Shown here piece after piece: positions 1-7,180 of a DNA stretch of 64,000 nucleotides (positions are counted from its first letter, which is position 1; each line of letters begins with the position of its first letter). Under the pieces are notes generated by a model. That model saw nothing but the letters and a program-made list of their open reading frames with translations, searched no databases and was not told the DNA's origin. The stretch is taken from NCBI RefSeq assembly GCF_009223885.1, contig NZ_CP045144.1, positions 1,736,001-1,800,000 on the forward strand. The letters run 5' to 3'. Position numbers and translations under genes: made by a program. This DNA comes from Ancylobacter sp. TS-1 (lineage in GTDB: Bacteria; Pseudomonadota; Alphaproteobacteria; Rhizobiales; Xanthobacteraceae).

Positions 1-1341
1 ATGGGTGCGGCCCTTATGGCCCTGCCTTCCCTCGAAATTGCGGTTCGAGGTGGAGGCGCAACGCTCCTCCGGGCCGAGCTTGTCCGCGTTCATGGCCAGG
101 CACATGGAGCAGCCCGGCTCGCGCCAGTCGAAGCCGGCGGCGCGGAAGATCGCGTCCAGCCCCTCGGCCTCGGCCTGCAGCTTCACCAGACCCGAACCCG
201 GCACGATCATGCCGGCCACGCCCTCGCGGACCTTGTGGCCGGCGACGATCTTGGCCACCGCGCGCAGATCCTCGATGCGGGCATTGGTGCAGGAGCCGAT
301 GAACACCTTGTCGATGGCGATGTCGGTGATCTTCGTGCCGGCGACGAGGCCCATATAGGCCAGCGCCCGCTTCTTGGCGTCGCGCTTGTCGGCGTCCTCG
401 ATCAGCTCCGGGTCGGGCACCGCGCCCTCCACCGAGATGACGTCCTCCGGGCTGGTGCCCCAGGACACGATGGGCGGCAGCGCGCCGCCGTCGAGGCGGA
501 TCTCCTTGTCGAAGAAGGCGCCCTCGTCGGTGCGCAGCGTGTCCCAGTAGCGCAGCGCCGCGTCCCACGCAGCGCCCTTCGGCGCGCGCGGGCGGTCCTT
601 CACATAGGCGAAGGTGGTCGCGTCCGGCGCCACCATGCCCGCGCGGGCGCCGCCCTCGATGGACATGTTGCAGACCGTCATGCGGCCTTCCATCGTGAGG
701 TTGCGGAACACCTCGCCGGCATATTCGATGACGAAGCCGGTGCCGCCGGCGGTACCGGTGGCGCCGATGATGGCGAGCGTCACGTCCTTGGCGGTCACGC
801 CGTCGGGCAGCTTCCCGTCGACGGTGACGCGCATGTTCTTCGCCTTGCGCTGGATCAGCGTCTGGGTGGCGAGCACGTGCTCGACCTCGGAGGTGCCGAT
901 GCCGTGGGCGAGCGCGCCGAAGGCACCATGCGTCGAGGTGTGGCTGTCGCCGCAGACGATGGTCGTGCCCGGCAGGGTGAAGCCCTGCTCCGGGCCGATG
1001 ACGTGGACGATGCCCTGGCGCTTGTCGAGTTCGTTGAAATATTCGATGCCGAAGTCGCGGGCGTTCTCCGCCAGCGTCTCGACCTGGATGCGGCTCTCGG
1101 GATCGTCGATGCCGAAGCGGCGGTCGGAGGTCGGCACGTTGTGGTCAACCACGGCGAGCGTCTTGGTCGGCGCGTGCACCCGGCGCCCGGCCACGCGCAG
1201 GCCCTCGAAGGCCTGCGGGCTGGTGACTTCATGCACCAGATGGCGGTCGATATAGAGCAGGCAGGTGCCGTCATCCTGGCGGTCGATCACATGGTCGTCG
1301 AAAATCTTGTCGTACAGGGTACGGGGAGCGGACGGACTCAT
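1..1341 (-). CDS. leuC: 3-isopropylmalate dehydratase large subunit (partial, 3' end outside window)
   Basis: LeuC with LeuD isomerises 2-isopropylmalate to 3-isopropylmalate in leucine biosynthesis, using a [4Fe-4S] cluster in the cytoplasm. About 447 codons are visible, and the protein usually has about 470, so only the C-terminal end is missing at the window edge. The start [20 protein letters not shown] is typical of the family. The cluster ligands are seen as IGSCTN (Cys near residue 349) and PGCSMC (Cys near 409 and 412), and the substrate-channel segment [20 protein letters not shown] is intact. The ATG at 1341 is the only sensible start because family similarity begins there. Downstream genes are not visible. 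In this order of bacteria leuC commonly lies downstream of rplS; here about 3 kb of accessory genes separates the two. Confidence 0.97.
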   Translation of the reverse strand, partial: MSPSAPRTLYDKIFDDHVIDRQDDGTCLLYIDRHLVHEVTSPQAFEGLRVAGRRVHAPTKTLAVVDHNVPTSDRRFGIDDPESRIQVETLAENARDFGIEYFNELDKRQGIVHVIGPEQGFTLPGTTIVCGDSHTSTHGAFGALAHGIGTSEVEHVLATQTLIQRKAKNMRVTVDGKLPDGVTAKDVTLAIIGATGTAGGTGFVIEYAGEVFRNLTMEGRMTVCNMSIEGGARAGMVAPDATTFAYVKDRPRAPKGAAWDAALRYWDTLRTDEGAFFDKEIRLDGGALPPIVSWGTSPEDVISVEGAVPDPELIEDADKRDAKKRALAYMGLVAGTKITDIAIDKVFIGSCTNARIEDLRAVAKIVAGHKVREGVAGMIVPGSGLVKLQAEAEGLDAIFRAAGFDWREPGCSMCLAMNADKLGPEERCASTSNRNFEGRQGHKGRTH

Positions 1342-1436
1342 CTCGGCGTCTCACTTGAACAGATGGGAAACAGGGGTGGCTTCGGCAGGCGTGGCCGGGA
1401 ATGCGCGCATCGGGGGCGCGGCGCTCCGGGCGACGC

Positions 1437-1637
1437 TCAGCTAAGCCCGGCCACCGCGCAGGCGGTGAAACGGCCGAAGAAGCGCGCGGGCAGGCGCACA
1501 TGGTCGGGCACGGCGGCGAAGCCGATGGTCGTCGGCAGCCGGCGGCGCGCCTCGGGACGCGCGACAGCGCGCGCAGCGGCCGGTACGCGGCCCTGCACCC
1601 GGCGATCCGACGCCTTCCTGAAGCCCATCTTCATCAT
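1437..1637 (-). CDS. small basic hypothetical protein
   Basis: A 66-residue open frame rich in Arg, with a C-terminal half beginning LPTTIGFAAVPDHVRLPARF. I do not recognise a family. In its favour is a good Shine-Dalgarno sequence, AGAAGG, about six bases before the ATG at 1637. Against it are the short length, the arginine-rich composition that frame-shadows often have in GC-rich DNA, and overlapping open frames on both strands. It lies just upstream of leuC on the same strand, with about 95 bases between them, so it could be a leader gene of leuC. No leucine codon run suggestive of an attenuator leader peptide is visible. Confidence 0.4.
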   Translation of the reverse strand: MMKMGFRKASDRRVQGRVPAAARAVARPEARRRLPTTIGFAAVPDHVRLPARFFGRFTACAVAGLS

Positions 1638-1740
1638 GGAACCCTTCTAGCAAGTCTCGCCGCGCCGGACAATCGGCCGCAGCCACCGCAGACCCGGCCG
1701 CCGGCGCACGAGCGCGTGAAGCGCAAGTCACCATGACTGC

Positions 1741-1830
1741 GACTGAAATAATGTATTACATAGTATTATGGGTAGATATGGTGGGCAGACGGACAGATTT
1801 TCCTCAGCGTCATTAGGATATAGCGCGGGG
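1741..1830. promoter_or_regulatory. AT-rich regulatory stretch with small palindrome
   Basis: This is a conspicuously AT-rich stretch inside GC-rich DNA. It holds the perfect inverted repeat ATGTA-T-TACAT at 1751-1761, flanked by ATAAT (left) and ATTAT (right), and a TATAGC hexamer at 1819-1824 that could be a -10 element for the gene starting at 1871. No convincing -35 is positioned. The rest of 1638-1870 holds no gene I can support. It may serve the divergent small genes on either side. No regulator can be named. Confidence 0.35.
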
Positions 1831-1849
1831 CGAGACGCTGCGTTACGCT

Positions 1850-1882
1850 GGTTACGCAAGGGAGATTCCGATGCGCGTAACC
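1850..1882 (+). promoter_or_regulatory. hairpin enclosing the ribosome binding site and start codon
   Basis: GGTTACGC at 1850-1857 is perfectly complementary to GCGTAACC at 1875-1882. The 17-base loop carries the Shine-Dalgarno sequence AAGGGAG and the ATG (1871-1873) of the next gene. In RNA this would be an 8-bp stem presenting or masking the initiation region. An extra GTTACGC copy at 1842-1848 could form an alternative pairing with the same 3' arm. The pairing is read directly from the sequence; a regulatory role is inference. Confidence 0.45.
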
Positions 1883-2116
1883 GACATCGCCCTGATCATT
1901 GCCACCGCCGGGACCTTCATCGCCGTCGAGGCGGGCAACCGCGTCGACATCGCGCCCATCGCCCGGGTCGCGCAGGCCAAGGCCGACACGATGATCACCT
2001 GCCCTCTGCGCAAGCCGGACTTCGCCACCGTGATGCAGGCCGCCATGCTGGGCGACGGCACGCTGATCGTCGAGCAGCAGATCAACACCCGCGTCCACCA
2101 CATCAAGGACTGCTGA
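1871..2116 (+). CDS. small hypothetical protein with N-terminal hydrophobic segment
   Basis: An 81-residue protein of unknown function. Residues 5-20 (DIALIIATAGTFIAVEA) are hydrophobic and could be an uncleaved signal or a membrane anchor. The rest is mixed, with two cysteines (in MITCPLRK and at the C-terminal HIKDC). The Shine-Dalgarno AAGGGAG lies about six bases before the ATG, supporting a real gene. Translation may be influenced by the hairpin at 1850-1882 that surrounds the start. It converges with the AraC-family gene on the other strand, leaving 21 bases between the two ends. I do not recognise the family. Confidence 0.7.
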   Translation: MRVTDIALIIATAGTFIAVEAGNRVDIAPIARVAQAKADTMITCPLRKPDFATVMQAAMLGDGTLIVEQQINTRVHHIKDC

Positions 2117-2137
2117 CGCCCGCCCCGGCACGGTGCC

Positions 2138-3025
2138 TCAGGCGGCGTGCATGCTCTGCCGGGCCGTCTTCATGTCGCGCACCGGCGGCTGGCCGAACAG
2201 CCGGCCATATTCGCGGGTGAACTGGGGCACGCTCTCATAGCCGACGGCGAAGGCCGCGCTGCTGGCCGACGCCCCCTCCCCCGCCATCAGCCGGCGCGCC
2301 TCGATCAGCCGGAGCTGCTTCTGGAACTGAAGCGGCGAGAGCGAGGTGACGGCGCGGAAATGCTGGTGGAAGGCCGACACGCTCATTCCCGCCACCGCCG
2401 CCAGCCTCTCGACCGGGATCGGCCGGGCGAACTCGGCGCGCAACAGGGCGACCGCACGGCCGATGCGCTGGGCGTGGCTCTCCGCCCAGCCGAGCCGCCG
2501 GATGGCGGCGCCGTGGCGCCCGGCGAGAAGCCAGTAGTGCATTTCCCGGATAAGCGGGGCCTGCAGCACGGGCAGCGCGGCGGGACGATCGAGCAAGGAC
2601 ATGAGCCGCAGCGCCGCGTCGGCAACCTCGGCGTCGGTCGGGTCGACCCGCACCGGGGCGGCGTCTCCGGCCACGGCCGGCCCCATTTCCCGCACCAGTT
2701 CCGCGATCACCGCGAGGTCGAGCTCCAGCACCAGCGAGACATAGGGCGAGGCGTGGCTCGCCTTGGTGATATGGCTGACGATCGGCACGTCCGCGGTGAT
2801 AAGCAGCGAGTCGCCGGCGACCAAGTTGAAATCCCGCGTGCCCATGGTGACCTGCTTGGCCCCTTGCACCACGAGGCAGACCAGCGGCCGGGCGATGGCA
2901 TGGGCGCCGCCCGTCGGGGTGGTCACACGGAAGAACATGACGCCGGGAATGGGGGTCGTCGCGATTCCGTTCGCATCGGCGCGCAGCCGGCCGTGCCGGT
3001 CCATGATGTCGAGCAGCGTTGTCAT
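2138..3025 (-). CDS. AraC-family transcriptional regulator
   Basis: A 295-residue DNA-binding regulator. Residues about 25-180 match the AraC N-terminal arm found in regulators of the YqhC/AraC_N type (GVMFFRVTTPTGGAHAIARP, then VVQGAKQVTMG). The C-terminal 100 residues carry two helix-turn-helix motifs: VERLAAVAGMSVSAFHQHFR, and the second around FAVGYESVPQFTREYGRLFG. A TTG at 3043 could add six residues, but I chose the ATG at 3025 because the family begins MTTLLDIMDRHG. It is divergent from the SDR oxidoreductase starting at 3158, with about 130 bases between them. In many bacteria regulators of this type control the adjacent oxidoreductase gene, so that is the likely target here (inference). 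Confidence 0.92.
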   Translation of the reverse strand: MTTLLDIMDRHGRLRADANGIATTPIPGVMFFRVTTPTGGAHAIARPLVCLVVQGAKQVTMGTRDFNLVAGDSLLITADVPIVSHITKASHASPYVSLVLELDLAVIAELVREMGPAVAGDAAPVRVDPTDAEVADAALRLMSLLDRPAALPVLQAPLIREMHYWLLAGRHGAAIRRLGWAESHAQRIGRAVALLRAEFARPIPVERLAAVAGMSVSAFHQHFRAVTSLSPLQFQKQLRLIEARRLMAGEGASASSAAFAVGYESVPQFTREYGRLFGQPPVRDMKTARQSMHAA

Positions 3026-3157
3026 GCCGACAGGATAACGCAATCCGGCCGCCCCGCCAGCAGCTTTGGAGGATCAGGCAAGAATTCGCGCCCTTCCGGC
3101 AACTGCCGGCACCGCGCGCGGTCCATATCTTCGCCACCAACCGACAGGAGACGGAAC

Positions 3158-3913
3158 ATGACGAAGATAACCCTCATCACCGGCGGCAGCCGTGGGCTCG
3201 GCCGCAACACGGCGCTCGCCGTCGCCCGCCATGGCGACGACGTGATCGTCACCTATCACAGCCGCGCCGACGACGCCCTTGCCGTCGTCGCCGAGATCGA
3301 GGCGCTGGGCCGCAAGGCCGCCGCCCTCCAGCTCGACACCGGCCGGATCGCCGACTTCCCCGCCTTCGCCGAAAAGCTGCGCGCCACGCTGGGCGATGTC
3401 TGGGGTCGCGACAGCTTCGACCACCTCGTCAACAATGCCGGCCATGGCGACAGCGCGGCCATCACCGAGACCACCGAGGCGCAGTTTGACCGGCTTGTCG
3501 ACGTCCATTTCAAGGGCGTGTTCTTCCTCACCCAGGCGCTGCTGCCGCTGCTCGCCGAGGGCGGGCGCATCGTCAACTTCTCCACCGGCCTGACCCGCTT
3601 CGCCTATCCCGGCTACGGGGCCTATGCGGCGGCGAAGGGCGCGGTAGAAGTGCTGACACGCTACATGGCCAAGGAGCTTGGCCCGCGCGGCATCGCCGTC
3701 AACACGGTGGCGCCCGGGGCGATCGAGACTGATTTCCGCGGCGGCGCGGTGCGCGACAATCCCGAGATCAACAAGCAGCTCGCCAGCATCACCGCGCTCG
3801 GCCGCGTCGGCGTGCCGGACGATATCGGCCCGATGGTGGCGAGCCTGCTGTCGCCCGCCAATCGCTGGGTCACCGCCCAGCGCATCGAGATCTCGGGCGG
3901 ACAGGCGATCTGA
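3158..3913 (+). CDS. SDR-family NAD(P)-dependent oxidoreductase
   Basis: A 251-residue classical short-chain dehydrogenase/reductase, a cytoplasmic Rossmann-fold enzyme. The nucleotide-binding motif TGGSRGLG is at residues 8-15, NNAG is at 92-95, and the catalytic Ser142, Tyr156 and Lys160 (YAAAK) are all present. The C-terminal end has the usual ISGGQAI. The substrate cannot be told from sequence. The start is fixed by AGGAG about eight bases before the ATG. It is divergent from an AraC-family regulator, which suggests inducible expression, perhaps by an aldehyde or other reactive carbonyl as in YqhC-type systems (inference). It ends at a strong bidirectional terminator shared with rplS. Confidence 0.95.
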   Translation: MTKITLITGGSRGLGRNTALAVARHGDDVIVTYHSRADDALAVVAEIEALGRKAAALQLDTGRIADFPAFAEKLRATLGDVWGRDSFDHLVNNAGHGDSAAITETTEAQFDRLVDVHFKGVFFLTQALLPLLAEGGRIVNFSTGLTRFAYPGYGAYAAAKGAVEVLTRYMAKELGPRGIAVNTVAPGAIETDFRGGAVRDNPEINKQLASITALGRVGVPDDIGPMVASLLSPANRWVTAQRIEISGGQAI

Positions 3914-3925
3914 GGGCGCGAACGA

Positions 3926-3975
3926 CATCATCCCGGCCGAGCCTGGCGAGAGCCGGGACCGCTCTCCATTCCGGC
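3926..3975. repeat. partial interspersed palindromic repeat
   Basis: A truncated copy of the GTCATCCCGGCCGA-type element seen elsewhere in the window. Here only the left arm (CATCATCCCGGCCGAGC) and its local inverted copy (GAGAGCCGGGA) remain. It lies directly after the SDR gene. Confidence 0.5.
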
Positions 3976-3986
3976 AGCGACAAACA

Positions 3987-4014
3987 AAAAGGCCGGGGCA
4001 TGCCCCGGCCTTTT
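3987..4014. terminator. bidirectional rho-independent terminator
   Basis: A perfect 28-base palindrome, AAAAGGCCGGGGCA with TGCCCCGGCCTTTT, lies between the convergent SDR gene (+) and rplS (-). A T-run follows on each strand, so it can end both transcripts. Confidence 0.9.
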
Positions 4015-4036
4015 CATTGAATGCTCGGCGCGCCGA

Positions 4037-4450
4037 TCACTCGGCGGCGGCGACCGGGGCAGCGCCCTTCTTGCGGCTGGCGGCGTTCTTGTCCTGGCGC
4101 TCGGCGATACGGGCCGACTTGCCGCGACGGTCGCGCAGGTAATAGAGCTTGGCGCGGCGCACCTTGCCGCGACGGACAACCTTCAGGCTGTCGATGTTCG
4201 GCGAGTAGAGCGGGAACACGCGCTCGACGCCCTCGCCATACGAAATCTTGCGGACGGTGAAGCTCTCGTTGATGCCGCCGCCATTGCGGGCGATCACCAC
4301 GCCTTCATAGGCCTGAACGCGCGAGCGCTCGCCTTCCTTCACCTTCACGTTCACGATGACGGTGTCGCCCGGCTGGAAATCGGGGATCGCCCGGATCCCG
4401 GCCAGCTTGGCGGCCTGCTCGTCATCGAGCTCCTTGATAATATCGACCAT
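4037..4450 (-). CDS. rplS: 50S ribosomal protein L19
   Basis: L19, about 137 residues, binds at the interface of the 30S and 50S subunits. The conserved core is clear: [59 protein letters not shown] and [15 protein letters not shown]. The C-terminal tail is extended and Ala/Lys-rich. Three in-frame starts occur; I chose the ATG at 4450 because GAGGTGA lies six bases upstream and L19 proteins begin there. In most relatives rplS is the last gene of rpsP-rimM-trmD-rplS. Here an opposite-strand gene lies between trmD and rplS, and rplS has its own promoter. It ends at the terminator 3987-4014. Confidence 0.97.
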   Translation of the reverse strand: MVDIIKELDDEQAAKLAGIRAIPDFQPGDTVIVNVKVKEGERSRVQAYEGVVIARNGGGINESFTVRKISYGEGVERVFPLYSPNIDSLKVVRRGKVRRAKLYYLRDRRGKSARIAERQDKNAASRKKGAAPVAAAE

Positions 4451-4534
4451 TTTCATCACCTCAGGCGAGATCGGCGAAAACCCGAGGGCCCGGCCGTCCG
4501 CATATTGCTGTTGTCAGTTCATAGTGACGGCGCG

Positions 4535-4563
4535 CCTATACGCGAAGGCGGCCCGTTTGTCAT
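4535..4563 (-). promoter_or_regulatory. probable sigma70 promoter of rplS
   Basis: Read on the minus strand, ATGACA (4563-4558) and TATAGG (4540-4535) are separated by exactly 17 bases, close to the TTGACA/TATAAT consensus. Transcription would start near 4528 and give a leader of about 78 bases before the rplS ATG. This fits the separation of rplS from trmD by an opposite-strand gene. Confidence 0.6.
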
Positions 4564-4629
4564 GTGTTTTTCATTGCTTTCCGCCGCGCGGTAGGATCGA
4601 TTGAGCACTTGCGGTAGCGGGGACCATCC

Positions 4630-5073
4630 ATGCGTCAGTGTTTCATTCTTCCGGTAGCGGTCGCTGCCGGGCTGCTGTTCTTCGTGTCCGAGGGCCAGGC
4701 CGGGTTCAAGATCTGCAACGAATCGACCGAAGTCGCGAACGTATCGATCGGCTACAACCACGCCGACTATGGCTGGACGTCGGAGGGCTGGTGGAAGCTG
4801 GCGGAGGGCGAATGCACCGTCCTCATCAAGGGCGACCTGCTGAACCGCTATTATTATATCTACGCCGCCGGCGAAGATGGCGGCACCTGGTCCGGCTCCG
4901 AGTCGCAGCAGGGCGGCCATTTCTGCGTCGCCGCCCACAAGTACACGCTGCACAACCGCGAATATCAGACCGGCGACACGCTCGACTGCGAGACCGGCGG
5001 CTTCAAGGACCGCAAGTTCGACGAGATCGACACCAAGAACAACCAGGACTTCACTTACGAACTCACCGACTGA
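4630..5073 (+). CDS. DUF1036 domain-containing secreted protein
   Basis: A 147-residue protein with a signal peptide: hydrophobic residues 5-18, with likely cleavage after EGQA near residue 24. The mature part matches DUF1036, a family common in alphaproteobacteria: FKICNESTEVANVSIGYN at the N-terminus, then SEGWWKLAEGECTVLIKG and NRYYYIYAAGEDGG. Four cysteines in the mature region (CNEST, GECTV, FCVAAH, LDCETGG) could form disulfides in the periplasm. The function of the family is not known to me. It lies on the strand opposite to the ribosomal genes, between rplS and trmD, and ends seven bases from the trmD stop. That position interrupts an otherwise conserved operon. Confidence 0.88.
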   Translation: MRQCFILPVAVAAGLLFFVSEGQAGFKICNESTEVANVSIGYNHADYGWTSEGWWKLAEGECTVLIKGDLLNRYYYIYAAGEDGGTWSGSESQQGGHFCVAAHKYTLHNREYQTGDTLDCETGGFKDRKFDEIDTKNNQDFTYELTD

Positions 5074-5079
5074 CGGCGG

Positions 5080-5781
5080 TCAGCGCCCGCCGGGATCGCG
5101 ATAGCGCGCCCACAGGTCGGGCCGGCGCGCCTGCGTCGTCGCCTCGGCCTGCTCGCGGCGCCAGCGCGCCACCTTCGCATGGTCGCCGCTGGTGAGGATG
5201 GCGGGAATCTCCTGCCCCTCGAAGCTCTGCGGCCGGGTGTATTGCGGATATTCCAGCAGCCCGGCCGAAAAGCTCTCCTCGGTGCCCGATTCCGGGTGTC
5301 CCATCACGCCCGGCAGCAGCCGCACGCAGGCGTCCAGCAGCACCAGCGCGCCGATCTCCCCGCCCGACAGCACCACGTCGCCGACCGAGACTTCCTCCAG
5401 CCCGCGCGCGGCGACCAGCCGGTCGTCGACGCCCTCGAAGCGCCCGCACACGATCACCGCCCCCTCGCCCGCCGCCAGCGCGCGCACGCGCTCCTGCGTC
5501 AGCGGTGCCCCGCGCGGCGTCATCAGTAGGCGCGGGCGCGTGTCGCCCTCGGGCGCGGCGGCGTCGATGGCGCGCGCCAGCACGTCGACGCGCATCACCA
5601 TGCCGGGCCCGCCGCCCGCCGGCGTGTCGTCCACCGAGCGGTGCCGGTCGGTAGCGTGGTCGCGCGGATCGATGGTCTCGACGCCCCACGCCTGCTGCGC
5701 CAGTGCGCGCCCCGCCAGCGACAGGCCGAGCGGGCCGGGAAACATCTCGGGGAAAATGGTGACGATCGAGGCGCGCCACAT
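5080..5781 (-). CDS. trmD: tRNA (guanine-N1)-methyltransferase
   Basis: TrmD methylates G37 next to the anticodon of a subset of tRNAs and so prevents +1 frameshifting. It is a SPOUT-fold, SAM-dependent dimer. Diagnostic segments are [16 protein letters not shown] at the N-terminus, [22 protein letters not shown], and the knot region [19 protein letters not shown], followed by [17 protein letters not shown] and [13 protein letters not shown] chose the ATG at 5781, where family similarity begins. ATGs at 5799 and 5805 would add six or eight residues, but they run into an interspersed repeat. It belongs to the minus-strand rpsP-rimM-trmD group; the repeat at 5800-5897 separates it from rimM. 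Confidence 0.95.
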   Translation of the reverse strand: MWRASIVTIFPEMFPGPLGLSLAGRALAQQAWGVETIDPRDHATDRHRSVDDTPAGGGPGMVMRVDVLARAIDAAAPEGDTRPRLLMTPRGAPLTQERVRALAAGEGAVIVCGRFEGVDDRLVAARGLEEVSVGDVVLSGGEIGALVLLDACVRLLPGVMGHPESGTEESFSAGLLEYPQYTRPQSFEGQEIPAILTSGDHAKVARWRREQAEATTQARRPDLWARYRDPGGR

Positions 5782-5799
5782 GGCAGGGGTTCCGTGCAT

Positions 5800-5897
5800 C
5801 GTCATCCCGGACGGCCGTCAGGCCGATCCGGGATCGCGTGAAAAACAGGCTCTGCGGCGCACGATCCCGGCTCTGCGCTTCGCTTGGCCGGGATGAC
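5800..5897. repeat. interspersed palindromic repeat (GTCATCCCGG family)
   Basis: The element begins CGTCATCCCGGACGGCC and ends GGCCGGGATGACG, about 98 bases with further internal inverted arms (GATCCGGGATCG and CGATCCCGG). It lies between trmD and rimM. Copies of the same element occur at about 7060, 10531, 12766, 36295 and 60808. Confidence 0.8.
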
Positions 5898-5925
5898 GAC
5901 GCGAACAAACCGTCGCGACGCCTCT

Positions 5926-6468
5926 TCAGCCCCGGTCCGCTTCCGGCGGCGGGGCTTCCTCGCGCGCCCATTCGCCGGGATCGACCACGAGGCGCCCGGC
6001 CTTCAGGTCCACCGACGGCACGACGGCCTTGGTGAAGGGCAGCATCAGCGTGCGCCCGCCGCCCTCGGGCGCAACCTCGATGATGTCGCCGGCGCCGAAA
6101 TCATGCACCGCCGCCACCGTGCCGAAGGGCGCGCCCTCCACCGTGACGACGGATAGGCCGATCAGGTCGGCATGGTAGAAATCGTCCTCGTCCTCCGGCT
6201 CGGGCAGGAGGTCGCGGGCGACGTAGAGGCCCGCATTGGTCAGCGTCTCGGCCGCCTCGCGGGTGTCGACGCCCTCGATGCGGGCGACGAAATGATCTTT
6301 GGCCGGACGCAGCGTCCTCAGCCGGAACACACGCGTGCCGGCCTCGTCGGTCAGCGGGCCGTAGGCGTCCAGCGCAGAAGGATCCCCGGCGAAGACGAAC
6401 AGCCGCACCTCGCCGCGCACCCCATGCGGGGCGCCGATGCGGGCGAGGAGAACACGGTCCTGGGGCAT
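5926..6468 (-). CDS. rimM: 16S rRNA processing protein RimM
   Basis: RimM binds the 30S subunit near S19 and assists maturation of the 16S rRNA 3' domain. About 180 residues, with the N-terminal RimM beta-barrel (VLLARIGAPHGVRGEVRLFVF) and the C-terminal PRC-barrel (YHADLIGLSVVTVEGAPFG, then DIIEVAPEGGGRTLMLPFTK and VPSVDLKAGRLVVDP). The N-terminus is ambiguous: I chose the ATG at 6468 (MPQDRVLLARIG), where similarity begins. Starts at 6492 and 6510 run into a repeat. It sits between rpsP and trmD on the minus strand, as in most bacteria, but both gaps carry interspersed repeats. Ends in an acidic, Pro-rich tail. Confidence 0.94.
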   Translation of the reverse strand: MPQDRVLLARIGAPHGVRGEVRLFVFAGDPSALDAYGPLTDEAGTRVFRLRTLRPAKDHFVARIEGVDTREAAETLTNAGLYVARDLLPEPEDEDDFYHADLIGLSVVTVEGAPFGTVAAVHDFGAGDIIEVAPEGGGRTLMLPFTKAVVPSVDLKAGRLVVDPGEWAREEAPPPEADRG

Positions 6469-6490
6469 CGAGGTGCGCTCTGAAATGACC

Positions 6491-6590
6491 ATCCTTCGAG
6501 GCTCGTTCACGCTCGCACCTCAGGATGATGTCGTTCCCGGCAAGAGAATCCCGTCATCCCGAGGTGCCGCGAAGCGGCCTCGAAGGAGCC
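6491..6590. repeat. interspersed inverted repeat (second family)
   Basis: A different element from the GTCATCCCGG family: CCTTCGAGGCTCG and GCACCTCAGGATGA on the left pair with TCATCCCGAGGTGC and GGCCTCGAAGG on the right. It lies between rpsP and rimM and overlaps the longest possible rimM start, which argues for the shorter one. I see one copy in this window. Confidence 0.65.
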
Positions 6591-6624
6591 TGAAGCAGGG
6601 CGCCGCAAGGGCGCCCCGCCAGTC

Positions 6625-6999
6625 TCACTCGGCCGAGGGGGCAGCCGCGGCGGCGGCAGCGGCTTCGGCGGCCTTGGCGGCTTCGGCGGCGCGCTCCTGC
6701 GCCTTCTTGCCGGGGACGGCCTTCTCCGGGTTGTTGCGGGCGGCGCGCTTCACCAGCTCGAGCGAATCGAGGAAGCGGGCGACGCGGTCGGTCGGCTGGG
6801 CGCCCTTGGCGAGCCAGGCCTTGGCCTTCTCGACGTCGAGCGTGAAGCGGTCGGCGGCGTCCTTGGGCTTCAGCGGATCGAAGGTGCCGATCTTCTCGAT
6901 GAAGCGGCCATCGCGCGGCGAGCGCGAGTCGGCGACGACGATGCGGTAATAGGGACGCTTCTTGGCGCCGCCACGGGCGAGACGGATCTTGAGGGACAT
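6625..6999 (-). CDS. rpsP: 30S ribosomal protein S16
   Basis: S16 is needed for assembly of the 30S 5' domain. The N-terminal 80 residues are typical: [42 protein letters not shown], and [19 protein letters not shown]. The protein has 124 residues where the family core is about 80-90. The extra C-terminal part is a low-complexity Ala/Glu/Lys tail ending in a run of alanines, as seen in some alphaproteobacteria. AAGGA precedes the ATG by about eight bases. It follows ffh on the same strand, with a repeat-bearing gap of about 180 bases. Confidence 0.97.
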   Translation of the reverse strand: MSLKIRLARGGAKKRPYYRIVVADSRSPRDGRFIEKIGTFDPLKPKDAADRFTLDVEKAKAWLAKGAQPTDRVARFLDSLELVKRAARNNPEKAVPGKKAQERAAEAAKAAEAAAAAAAAPSAE

Positions 7000-7059
7000 T
7001 CTTTCTTCCTTTCAGGCAGTTCGGTTCGTCGGTTGGTGTCTGTCGTCGGCCCGGACGAA

Positions 7060-7150
7060 GAGAGCGCAGCGAACGAAGATCCGGGATCGCTTGCCGCATG
7101 ACGCGGAGAACGATCCCGGATCGCCGCCTGCGGCGCCGTCCGGGATGACG
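7060..7150. repeat. interspersed palindromic repeat (GTCATCCCGG family)
   Basis: GATCCGGGATCGC, GCGGAGAACGATCCCGGATCG and the right arm GCCGTCCGGGATGACGG mark a copy of the window-wide element between ffh and rpsP. The left arm is degenerate. Confidence 0.7.
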
Positions 7151-7180
7151 GCTAATGGGTGAAGGCCGGCACGTCTCTGG

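Noticed and set aside
1441..1734. A 97-codon minus-strand frame overlapping the small gene at 1437-1637
   Set aside because: It has no ribosome binding site and the Arg/Ala/Pro composition of a shadow frame.
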